Positions 11,301-23,300 of a stretch of 64,000 bases of DNA are shown here, piece by piece. Origin of the DNA: Acrocarpospora macrocephala (GTDB taxonomy: Bacteria; Actinomycetota; Actinomycetes; Streptosporangiales; Streptosporangiaceae); assembly GCF_009687865.1 (NCBI RefSeq), contig NZ_BLAE01000038.1, positions 42,231 to 106,230 on the forward strand, given 5' to 3'. The notes under the pieces were generated by a model. It had not been told where the DNA came from and did no database searches. It was given only the letters and a program-made list of their open reading frames with translations. Position 1 is the first letter of the stretch. Every line of letters starts with the position of its first letter. The position numbers and the translations under genes were made by a program.

Positions 11301-14300
11301 TGAGCCCCAGCGGAAAGCTCGACCGGGACGCCCTGCCCGCGCCCCGAGCCGTCAAGGCCGGGAGCCGGGCTCCGAGCGGCGCACGCGAACACCTGCTCAC
11401 CGAGATCTTCGCCGCCGTGCTGAAACTGCCCGAGGTCGGCGCCGATGACGACTTCTTCCTGCTCGGCGGCGACAGCATCACCTCGATCGGCGTTTCCAGC
11501 CGTGCCCGCCGCGCCGGACTCGATCTGAGCCCCCGCGACGTCTTCGAACACCGCACCCCGGCCGCCCTCGCGGCCACCGCCCTCATCGTGACGGAGGTCG
11601 CGCCCACCGCCGACACTTTCGCCCTCACGGCTGAGGAAACCGAGCGCGTGCACCGGCTCGGCGCCGTGGACGACATCTGGCCGCTGGCGCCCCTCCAGGA
11701 GGGCTTGTTCTTCCACGCCACCTACGACGACAGCGCCCTGGACGTCTACACCGTCCACGAGTCCTTCGACTTCGCCACCCCGCTCGACGCCGGCCGCCTG
11801 CGCCGCGCCGTCCGGCTGCTGCTCGACCGCAACCCCAGCCTGCGCGCCGGATTCACCAGCGAAGGCCTGCGCCAGCCGGTGCAGTTCATCGTCGCCGACC
11901 CGGAGATCCCCCTGGACGTCGTCGACCTGTCCGGCCTGCCCCCGGAGGAGCGGGACGCCCGGATGGCCGAGGTGATCGCCGAAGAGCGCACCCGCCGGTT
12001 CGACCTGTCCCGGCCGCTGCTGTTCCGGCTCCTCCTGATCCGGCTGGGTGACGGCCGCGGCGACAGGCTGGTCGTCGGCCGGCACCTGCTGCTGTGGGAC
12101 GGCTGGTCGGCCTGGCTCTTCTTCGGCCAACTCCTCGCCCTCTACGCCACCGGCGACGACCGCGCTCTCCCCCCGCCGGGCAGCTACCGCGACTACCTCA
12201 CCTGGTTGGCGGCCCAGGACACGACCGTCGCCACCCAGGCCTGGCGAGCCGCCCTCGACGGCCTCGCTGAACCCACATTGCTCGCCGACGCGGGCAAGGA
12301 ACCCGTCATCCCGGAGAGCCTCGACACCGAACTGCCCGCCGAGCTCGCCGACCGGCTGCGCGCGGCGACCCGGGGCAACGGCCTGACCCTCAACACGCTG
12401 CTCAACGCCGCCTGGGGGTTGGTGCTCGCGAGCGCGACCGGCCGCACCGACGTGGTGTTCGGCACCACGGTCGCGGGCCGCCCGAGCGAGGTGCCCGAGG
12501 TCGAGAACGTCATCGGCATGTTCCTCAACACCGTCCCGGCCCGCGTCGCCTTCGATCCGGCCGAATCGGTGCTCGCGCTGCTGCGCCGGATCCAGGGCGA
12601 ACGCCTCGCCCTCATGCCGTACGAATACCTCGGGCTGGGCGTGCTGCAGGCCGAGACCGGCCATCGGCGGCTGTTCGACTCCCTCTTCGTGCTGCGCGAC
12701 GGCGACACCGAGGACCGCCTCACCGACCTCCACGACCGGTACGGCGCGACCGCCGTCGCCAACGTGGACGCCACCCACTACCCGATCAACCTGATCGTGA
12801 CCCCCGGCCACCGGATCAGGGTGACCCTCACCCACCGCCCCGACCTGATCGACCACGCCCGGGCACAAGCGCTGCTCGACCGGTTCGCCCTCCTCCTGGA
12901 GCGGCTGGCCGGCGATCTGGACGCCCCCGTCGGCAGCCTCGACCCCCTGCTCCCCGCCGAGCGGACCGCGCTGGAGCTCGAATGGGCGCCCAGCCGCGTG
13001 CCCGTCCCCGAGGAGACCATCGCCGACCTGCTCGCCGTCCAGGCCACCCGCACCCCCGGCGCTCTCGCGCTCGTCTTCGGCGACCGCACGGTCACCTACG
13101 CCGAACTGGACGCGAGGATCAACCGCCTGGCCCGGCTGATGCTGGCCCGTGGCGCCGGCCCGGAGCGGATCGTCGCGCTCGGGCTGGCGCGATCCATCGA
13201 CATGGTTGCGGCGCTGTTCGCCGTGCTCCGCACCGGAGCCGCCTACCTGCCGCTGGAGCTGGACTATCCCGACGACCGGCTGGCCGCGATGCTGGCCGAC
13301 GCGCGACCTCAGTTCCTGCTGTCGACCGGCGCGGTGTCGGCACGGCTGGCCGGAGACATGCCCAGGGTCCTGCTCGACGAGATCGAAGCCGAGCTGGCCG
13401 CGCTGCCCGCCGGGCCGATCACCGAGGCCGACCGTCCGGCGTTCAGCCTGGAACACCCGGCGTACGTGATCTACACCTCCGGTTCCACGGGGCGGCCGAA
13501 GGGCGTCGTCACGCCGTACCGCGGGCTGACGAACATGCAGCTCAACCATCAGAGGGAGATCTTCGATCCGGCGGTCGCGTCGGCGGGCGGGCGGCGGCTG
13601 CGGATCGCGCACACCGTGTCGTTCGCGTTCGACATGTCGTGGGAAGAGCTGCTCTGGCTGGTCGAGGGCCATGAGGTGCACGTGTGCGACGAGGAGCTCC
13701 GCCGCGACGCGCAAGCCCTGGTCGCCTACTGCGAGGCGCACCGGGTGGACGTCGTCAACGTCACCCCGACCTACGCCCACCTGCTCATCGAGGAAGGGCT
13801 GCTGGAGGGCCACCGGCCCCCGCTCGTGCTGCTCGGCGGCGAGGCCGTGCCGGAAACCGTGTGGACCAGGCTCCGCGACACCGAAGGCACCTACGGCTAC
13901 AACCTGTACGGCCCCACCGAATACACGATCAACACACTCGGCGGCGGCACCCAGGACAGCGCCACCTCCACCGTCGGCCGGCCGATCCGCGGCACCCGCG
14001 CGCACATCCTGGACGGCTGGCTGCGCCCGGTCCCCGACGGCGTCCCCGGCGAGCTGTACATCGCGGGCATCGGCCTGGCCCGCGGCTACCTCGGCCGCCC
14101 GGCCCTGACCGCCGAACGTTTCGTCGCCGACCCGTACGGCGAGCCCGGCGAACGCCTCTACCGCACCGGCGACCTGGTCCGCCGCCGCCCGGACGGCAAC
14201 CTCGACTTCCTGGGCCGCACCGACGACCAGGTCAAGATCCGCGGCCACCGGGTCGAGCCCGGCGAGATCGAGACCGTGCTCACCCGCAGGCCGGGGGTCG

Positions 14301-17300
14301 CCCAGGCCGCCGTCATCGCCCGCGACGACCCGGCGGGCGGCCAGCGGCTGGTCGCCTACCTGGTGCCCGCCGAGCTCACCGGTGACGAGCGGGAATCCGC
14401 CGAACTCGCCCAGATCGGCGAATGGCAGGAGATCTACTCCGACGAGTACGAGCAGATCGGCACCGCCGTCTTCACCGAGGACTTCGCGGGCTGGGACAGC
14501 AGCTACGACGGAACCCCGATCCCGCTCGAGCACATGCGGGAATGGCGGGCCCAGACCGTCGCCCGCATCAGGGCGTTGCGCCCCCGCCGCATCCTGGAGA
14601 TCGGCGTCGGCTCCGGCCTTCTCCTGTCCCAGCTGGCACCGGACGCGGAGACGTACTGGGCGACCGACCTGGCCGCGCCGGTGATCCGCAAGATCGGCGA
14701 AGACCTGCGCCGCGACCCCGGCCTGGCCGCCAAGGTCACGCTGCGCTGCCAGCCCGCCAACGCCACCGACGGCCTGCCGGTCGGCTATTTCGACACGATC
14801 ATCATCAACTCGGTCATCCAGTATTTCCCCAGCATCGACCACCTGACCGAGGTCATCTCCGGCGTGATGCCCCTGCTCGCCCGGGGCGGCGCCCTGTTCA
14901 TCGGCGACGTCCGCGACCTGCGCTCGGCCCGCACCTTCCACACGGCCATCCAGCTCACCCGCGCGACGCCGGACACCTCCCCGGACCAGGTCAGCCGGGC
15001 CGCCGACCGCGGTCTCGCCCTGGAGAAGGAACTCCTGGTCGACCCCGACTACTTCACCACCCTCTGCCACGCCGTGGACCTGCGCACCAAGGGCGGCCGT
15101 CACCACAACGAGCTCACCCGCTACCGCTACGACGTCGTCCTCTACGACGACACGCCCGACCTCCGCCTGGGGGACGAACCCACCCTCGACTGGCAGACCC
15201 TCCTCGAACTCCACGAATCGGCGCCGGCGACCGAAGAAGACGGCCAGCGGCCACCACAGTGGCAGGATCAGCTGGCGGCGCTTCTGCGGGCCTGGCGGCC
15301 TGAGCTGGTTGAACACGCGGACATCGTGCACGCCGCCACCGACAAAAACGCGCTGCGCCTGACCGGCGTCCCGGATGGGCGGATTGGTACCGAGCGTGGT
15401 GTCACCATTTCGGGGATTGAGCCCCAGGAGCTGCGGGAAATCGCCGCCGCGGAGGGGTATCAGCTGCTCACCACCTGGTCGGGAGAAGCCGGGCGGTTCG
15501 AGGCGGTCTTCATCCGCGGCGAGGTTCGCCTCACTTCGGGGCTGTATCGGCAAGGAGGCGGCACTCCTCCTTACGCGAACGCGCCCGTGACGGGGCGACA
15601 GGCCGGAGGGCTGGTGGCCCGAGTCCGGGAGGAATTGCGGCAGGAACTGCCCGACTACATGGTTCCCGGGGCTTTCGTCGTGCTCGACCGGCTTCCAATG
15701 AACGACAACGGGAAGCTCGACGTCGCGGCGCTGCCGGACGCAGAATCCGTGGTGGCGTCAAACGGGCGCGGACCGCGTACCCCGCGAGAAGAGGTGCTTT
15801 GCCGGCTCTTCGCGGAGGTTCTCGCGCTTCCGGAGGCCGGGGCGGAGGACAGTTTCTTCGATCTCGGCGGGCATTCGCTGCTCGCGACGCGGCTGATCAG
15901 CAGGGCCAGAGTCGAGCTCGGCGCCGAACTGGCGATCCGCGACCTGTTCGAAGCGCCCACGCCCGCGCTGCTGGCCGAACGCGCGGACGCGGGCAAGCCC
16001 GCGCGCCCGCCCGTGGTGGCGGTCGCCGACCGGCCCGAACGGATTCCGGTGTCGGCCGCGCAGCGCCGGTTGTGGCTGGCCGAGCGGCTCAGCGGCGGCG
16101 ACGCGTACCATTTCCCCCTTGTCGTACGGCTACGCGGGGAACTGGACCTGGACGCGTTACGGCGGGCGCTGGCCGATGTCGCTCTGCGGCATGAGGCGCT
16201 GCGGACGGTTTTCGTGGAACACGAGGGCGAGCCGTACCAGCTGATCCTGGATGGCGAGCCGGGCTTCGCGGTGCGGGACTGCACGCCGGAGCAGCTGGAC
16301 GAACAGGTGCGGGAAGCGGTTCGGCGGCCGTTCGACCTGGCCGGGGAGATGCCGGTTCGGGCGGATGTGTTCCGGGTCGGAGCGGACGATCACGTGGTCG
16401 CGATCGTGTTGCATCACATCGCCACCGATGAATGGTCGGATCGGCCGTTCCTGGCGGATCTGGACGTCGCGTACCAGGCCAGAAAGGGCGGCGGCGAGCC
16501 GGGGTGGGCGCCGCTGCCGGTGCAGTACGCCGACTACACGATCTGGCAGAGCGACCTGCTGGCGGGCGACGGCGAGCGGCAGCTCGGGTTCTGGACGCGC
16601 GTGCTGGACAGGCTGCCCGAGGAGATTCCGCTGCCGCTCGACCGGCCCAGGCCGGCGGATCCGGACGGGCGGGGTGGACTGGTTCGGGCGGACGTGCCCG
16701 CCGAGACGGCCCGCGCGCTGCGGGAGCTCTCCGCGGAAACCGGGACGAGCATGTTCATGCTGCTCCAGGCGGGCGTCGCCGCGCTGCTCCACCGGATGGG
16801 CGCGGGAGACGACATCCCTCTCGGCGCTCCCATCGCCGGTCGAACCGATGAGAACCTGGACGACCTGGTCGGCTTCTTCGTCAACACGCTGGTCCTGCGC
16901 GCGGATCTGTCCGGAGATCCGACGTTCGCCCAGCTGGTGGCGCGGATCAGGGACGCGGATCTGGCCGCGTTCGAACATCAGGACCTGCCCTTCGAGCGCC
17001 TGGTCGAGACGATCAACCCGCCCCGCGTGCCCGGACGTAACCCGCTATTTCAGGTAATGCTGGGCTACCACTACCGCCCGGACGGGGACCCCGACGTGCT
17101 GGGACTGGCCACCGAGTGGTGGCCGACCCGGATCGAGACCGCCAAATTCGACCTCGACTTCACTTTCGTCGACCATGTCTCCGAAATCACCCTGCTGCTG
17201 GAGTACGCGACCGATCGGTGCGATCCGGGCACCGCGCAGTCCCTCGCCGAGCGCGCCGTCGCCCTGCTCGGACTCCTGGCGGAGAAAACTGGAACTCCCA

Positions 17301-20300
17301 TCAGCCGATTCTCGGTGCTCACCGCCGAAGAGCGTCTGAACAGCTGGAATGACACCGAGAGGCCGATCGAGCGGCGCAGTGTGCCGGAATTGTTCGCCGA
17401 AGCCGTCTGGAACAAACCCCATCAGACCGCTCTCGTGACCGGCGGCAGGCGATTGACCTTCGCGGAATTGTCGGTGCGGGCTGCCAGCATCGCCCGCATG
17501 CTCAAGCAACGGGGGATCGGGTTCGAGGACGTGGTCGGCCTGGCTTTGCCCAGGTCGGAGATGGTTCCGGCAATTCTCGGCGTGCTTTCCGCAGGCGCCG
17601 CATATCTGCCGTTGGACCCTGCCTATCCGGTGGAACGCCTGCGATACATGCTCGACGACACCGGCGCGGCATGCGTTCTGAGCACGGCCGATCTCGACCT
17701 GCCCGGAGCGGTCACACTCGACGATCTCGAACCCGGCGGGAGACTCGCGCCTGTCTCGGTGCCACCGGACTCCGCCGCCTACGTCATCTACACGTCGGGT
17801 TCAACCGGAATGCCCAAGGGCGTCGTCGGGACGCATCGCGGGCTGAGCAACCTGTTCGGGTCACATCGGGCCGATCTCATCGATCCGGCGGGACCGGGCG
17901 TGCTCCGGGCGTTGCACGCGGCGTCGTTCAGCTTCGACGGTTCATGGGAGCCGCTGCTCTGGCTCCTCGCCGGCCACGAACTGCATGTTCTGGACGAACG
18001 CACCATGACCGACCCGGCCGCGCTCCTCGACTACGTCGCGGACCACGAGCTCGGCTTCATCGACCTCACCCCTACCTACCTGCAGGAACTCATCCACCAC
18101 GGCTTCCTGGACGGCTACCTGCCGAAGGTCCTCGCCGTCGGCGGCGAAGCCACCTCGCCCGAACTCTGGGCACGATTGTGCGCCCTTCCCCACACGGTCG
18201 TGCACGACCTGTACGGTCCGACGGAATGCGCCGTCGACGCCTACGGCTGGCACGGCCCGCGGGAATGGGCCGCCCCGATCGCCAACACCCGGGCGCATGT
18301 GCTGGACGCGACCCTGCAACCCGTTCCGGCCGGGGTTCCCGGCGAGCTGTATCTGTCCGGCGAAGGGCTCGCGCGCGGCTATCTCGGCCGTCCCGCGCTG
18401 ACCGCGGAACGCTTCGTCGCCGACCCCTTCGGCGAGCCGGGCGGGCGCCTCTACCGCACCGGCGACCTGGTCCGCCGCCGCTCCAACGGAGCCCTGGAGT
18501 TCCTTGGCCGGGCCGACGACCAGGTCAAACTCCGCGGCTTCCGGATCGAGCCCGGCGAGATCGAGGCCGTCCTGCGCGGCCACCCCGCCGTCGCCCAGGC
18601 CGCCGTCGTGATCCGCGAGGACACCCCGGGCGTACGGCGACTGGTCGCCTACGTGGCCGGCACCCGCCTCGACATCGCCGAATTGCGTGCCTATGTGGCG
18701 GCGCGCGTGCCCGAGCACCTGGTTCCGGGGGCGTTCGTCGAACTCGCCGCGCTCCCTCGATCGATCAGCGGGAAGCTGGATCGCACGTCGCTGCCCGCCC
18801 CGGAATCGGCCGCCTCCATCTCCGGGCGGCGGCCCAGGGACGCGCGTGAAGAGATCATGTGTGAGCTGTTCGCCGCCGTGCTCGGCGCGGAACGGGTCGG
18901 GGTCGACGAGGACTTCTTCGCGCTGGGCGGCCACTCGCTGCTGGCGATGCGGCTGGTCAGCCGGATTCGCGCCGATTTGGGCGCGGAGGTCTCGCTGCGC
19001 GAGGTCTTCGAGGCGCCGACCCCGGAACGGCTCGCCGCCCGGCTGCGGCAGGCGGGCGAGGTCAGGCCCGCGCCCACTCCCATCGAGGTACGGCCCGAGT
19101 TCCCGGCGTTGTCGTTCGCGCAGCAGCGGTTGTGGGTGCTGCATCGGCTGGAAGGGCCTGACTCCACGTACAACATCCCGATGGCCTGGCGGCTGTCGGG
19201 GGACCTGGACGTGGACGCGCTCGATGCCGCGGTTCAGGATCTGGTGGCGCGGCACGAGAGCCTGCGCACGGTGTTTCCCGAACGGGACGGGCAGGCGTAT
19301 CAGCTCGTGCTCACGCCTGAGCAGGCGCACGCCGTCCTCAACAGGGAAGATGTTGCGGAGAGCGAGTTGGCCGGGAGGCTCGCCGCGGCGGCCGGGCGCG
19401 GGTTCGAACTCGACCATGAAGTCCCCGTTCGGGCGTGGCTGTTCCGGGTCGCGCCGAGGGAGCATGTGCTGTTGCTGGTCGTGCACCACATCGCGGCCGA
19501 TGAATGGTCCGATCGGCCGCTTCGGCGGGACCTGGCCGAGGCATACCGGGCACGGTGCGAAGGCCGGGCGCCTGATTGGGCGCCGCTGCCGGTGCAGTAC
19601 ATCGACTACACCCAGTGGCACCGCGACTCCCTGGACGTCACTCAGGCCGATCAGCTCGATTACTGGCGGGAGGCGCTCGCCGGAATTCCGGAGGAGCTTC
19701 CGCTGCCCGCCGACCGGCCCCGGCCTGACGAGGGCAGCCACCAAGGCGGTGCGGTCGGGCTGACCGTCGAGCCGGAACTGGCGCGCGGGCTGCGGAGGCT
19801 GGCTCGGGCGCACGGCGTCAGCATGTTCATGGTCACCCAGGCCGCCGTCGCCGCCCTATTGCACCGGCTCGGCGCGGGTGACGACATTCCCCTCGGCACG
19901 CCGATCTCCGGGCGTGGCGACGAGAAGCTGGAAGATCTGGTCGGCTTCTTCGTCAACTCGCTCGTGTTGCGTACGGATATTTCCGGCACGCCAACATTCG
20001 CGGACCTGCTGGGGCGGGTCCGGGAGACGGACCTGGCGGCGTACGAGCATCAGGATCTGCCATTCGAGCGGCTGGTGGAGGCGATCAATCCGTCCCGGTC
20101 GCTGGCCCGGCATCCGCTGTTCCAGGTGATGGTCGTCTACCTGACCGACCAGAACGGCACGCTCGATCTGCCCGGCCTGGCGGCCACGCCGGAACCGCTC
20201 GGCCAGGAGACCGCCAAGTTCGATCTCAGCTTCGACTTCATCGAGCGCGGCGACGCGCTGGAAGGCTGGATCGAGTACAGCGCCGACCTGTTCGACGAGG

Positions 20301-23300
20301 CCACCGTCGAGCGGGTGGCCCGGCGGCTGGTCAAACTGCTGGAGCAGATCGTCGCCGAGCCCGGCCGTCCGGTCCGCGACCTGGACGTGCTCGCCGACGA
20401 TGAACGCGATCTCGTCCTGACGGCGTGGAACGACACGGTTCGGCCGGTGCCCGACACGACGCTGCCCGAACTGTTCCGGGCGCAGGCCGCTCGAACGCCG
20501 GACGCGCTCGCCCTCATCTTCGAAGAACAGCGGCTCACCTACGCGGAACTCGACGAACGGGTGGAGACGACCGCGCGGGTGCTGGCGGGCATGGGCGCCG
20601 GACCGGAGCGTACGGTCGCCGTGGCGTTGCCGCGATCGGTCGACCTGGTCGTGGCCCTGCTGGCCGCGCATCGGGCGGGAGCGGCGTACCTGCCGCTCGA
20701 CCCCGGCTATCCGGAGGAGCGACTGGAGTTCATGCTGCGGGACGCCGAGCCCGTCTGCGTGCTCCGCGACGGCCTTCCAGACGGTCCCCTGGGCGATCTG
20801 CCGCAGCGGTACGACGGGCGGCATCCCGCGTACGTCATCTACACCTCGGGTTCGACCGGGCGTCCGAAGGGCGTGGTCGTGCCGCAGGAGGGCATCGTCA
20901 ACCGGCTGCTCTGGATGCAGGACACCTATCGCCTGACGGCTCGGGATCGTGTCCTGCAGAAGACGCCGTCCAGTTTCGACGTGTCCGTGTGGGAGTTCTT
21001 CTGGCCGCTGATCACGGGTGCGGCCCTGGTCGTCGCCCGGCCCGACGGGCATCGGGATCCCGCCTACCTGGCAGAACTCATCCAGGCCGAAGGGGTCACC
21101 ACCGTCCACTTCGTTCCTTCGATGCTGAGAGCCTTCCTCGACGAACCCACCGCGGCCGGGTGCGCGGCGCTACGACGGGTGATGTGCAGCGGCGAGGCCC
21201 TCCCGGCCGCGCTCGCCGCGAAGTTCCACCAGGTCCTGGACGCCGAACTGCACAACCTCTACGGGCCGACCGAAGCGTCCGTGGACGTGACCGCCATCGA
21301 GATCCGCCCTGGATCCGCCGGCGTTCCGATCGGGCGCCCGGTCTGGAACACCCGGACCTATGTCCTGGACGCCGGTCTTCGGCCGGTTCCTCCGGGAGCC
21401 GTCGGAGAGCTCTACCTGGCGGGCGTCCAGCTCGCGCGCGGATATCTGTCACGCCCCGGCCTGACCGCCGAACGCTTCATCGCCGACCCGCACGGTCCTG
21501 CCGGAACGCGGATGTACCGGACCGGCGACCTCGCCCGCTGGAACCCGGACGGCTCGCTCGACTTCCTCGGCCGCGCCGACGATCAAGTCAAGATCCGCGG
21601 ATTCCGCATCGAACTAGGCGAGATCGAGACCGTCCTCACCCGGCACGAGTCCGTCGCCCACGCCACCGTCATCGTCCGCGACCAACGCCTGATCGCCTAT
21701 GTGGTACCCAAAGCCGCTCCCGAAGTGCGTTGGCCCGCAGACGTCGCGGGGGTCATCCCCGAAGCGACTGCCGATGTCGCGCCGGATCGGTCTGTACGCG
21801 CTGAGGATGTAGCGGAGCCGCAGGTCACTCACGTTCCAGCTGGTTTGCGGGCCCACGTCGCCGCTGCTCTCCCCGAGTACATGGTGCCGTCGGCCTTCGT
21901 GGCGGTCGACGCTCTGCCGGTGACCCCGAACGGGAAGCTCGATCGGAAGGCGCTGCCCGCGGTGGACTTCGCCGCCGAGGTGGGGGCGGTCCTGCCGAGC
22001 ACGGCGCGTGAGGAGCTGATGGTCAAGCTGATCGCGGGCGTGCTCGGGCTCGAGCGGGTCGGCGCGGAGGACGACTTCTTCGCGCTCGGCGGGGACAGCA
22101 TCATCGCCATGCAGCTGGTCAGCCGGATGCGAGCGGCGGGACTCACGATCACGCCGCGGGACGTCTTCCGGCATCGGACGGCTGCCGCCCTGGCCGGGGT
22201 CGCCACGGTGCCCACCGCATTCGGCCGGAATGGTTACGGCGACGACCACCTGGCGAATGGCCAGGATGCGCTCGTCGAGCTTTCCGCCGAGGAACGGGCC
22301 GAGATCCCGATGGGGGCGGAGGTCCTGCCGGTTTCACCGCTACAGGCCGGACTGCTGTTCCACGCGTCGCTGGACGCCGGGCCGGACGTGTACACCGTCC
22401 AGGTGTCGTACGACATCGAAGGCCCGCTGGACGCCGAGCGGTTGCGGGCCGCCGGTCAGGAGTTGCTCGACCGGCATGAGAACCTGCGTGCCGGGTTCCG
22501 GTACCTGTCCACGGGGAGGCCGGTCGCCGTCATCGCGCGCGAGGTCACGCTGCCCTGGCGGCACGTCGATCTGTCCCAGACGGACGCGAGCTGGGCTGAT
22601 TACCTGGCCCAGGAGCGCCGCCGGTTCCGGCCGGAGGCGCCGCCGCTGCTGCGGCTGCTGCTGGCCCGGGTCGGGCCCGGCCACCACCGGCTGGTCCTCT
22701 CCCACCAGCATCTTCTACTGGATGGCTGGTCGGTGCCGCCATTGATGCGTGAACTCGCCGACCTGTACGCCGGGAGCCGTCCGGCCGCGATACCGCCCTA
22801 CCGGGATTACCTCGGGTGGCTCGCCCGCCAGGACGCAGACGCTTCGAGAACGGCCTGGGCGCAAGCGCTCGACGGGCTGGACGGGCCCACGCATCTGGTG
22901 CCCGCGGACCCGAACCGGGTGCCGGCCGTTCCGGAGACGATCACCACGCTGCTCACTCCCGGGCTCACCGAGGCCCTGACCGCGCTGGCCAGAAGGCACG
23001 GCGTCACCCTCAACACGCTCGTTCAGGGCGCTTGGGGTGTCGTGCTCTCCCGGTTCACCGGGCGTGACGACGTCGTGTTCGGCGCGACCGTGGCCGGGCG
23101 GCCGCCGGAGCTGCCGGGGGTGGAGGCAATGATCGGCCTGTTCATCAACACGGTTCCGGTCCGGGCCAGGATCCGGGAGCGTGAACCCCTCAGCGGGTTC
23201 CTCGCACGGGTTCAGAACGAGCAGTCCCTGCTCATCGAGCACCAGCATCTCGGCCTCGCCGACATTCAGCGGCAGGCCGGACTGGGTGAACTGTTCGACA

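Noticed and set aside
4712..15553. 3613-codon open frame on the minus strand opposite the NRPS
   Set aside because: It is a GC-driven antisense shadow: the translation is low-complexity Gly/Val/Asp/Glu/Arg without domains, while the plus strand encodes clear A, C, T and MT domains.
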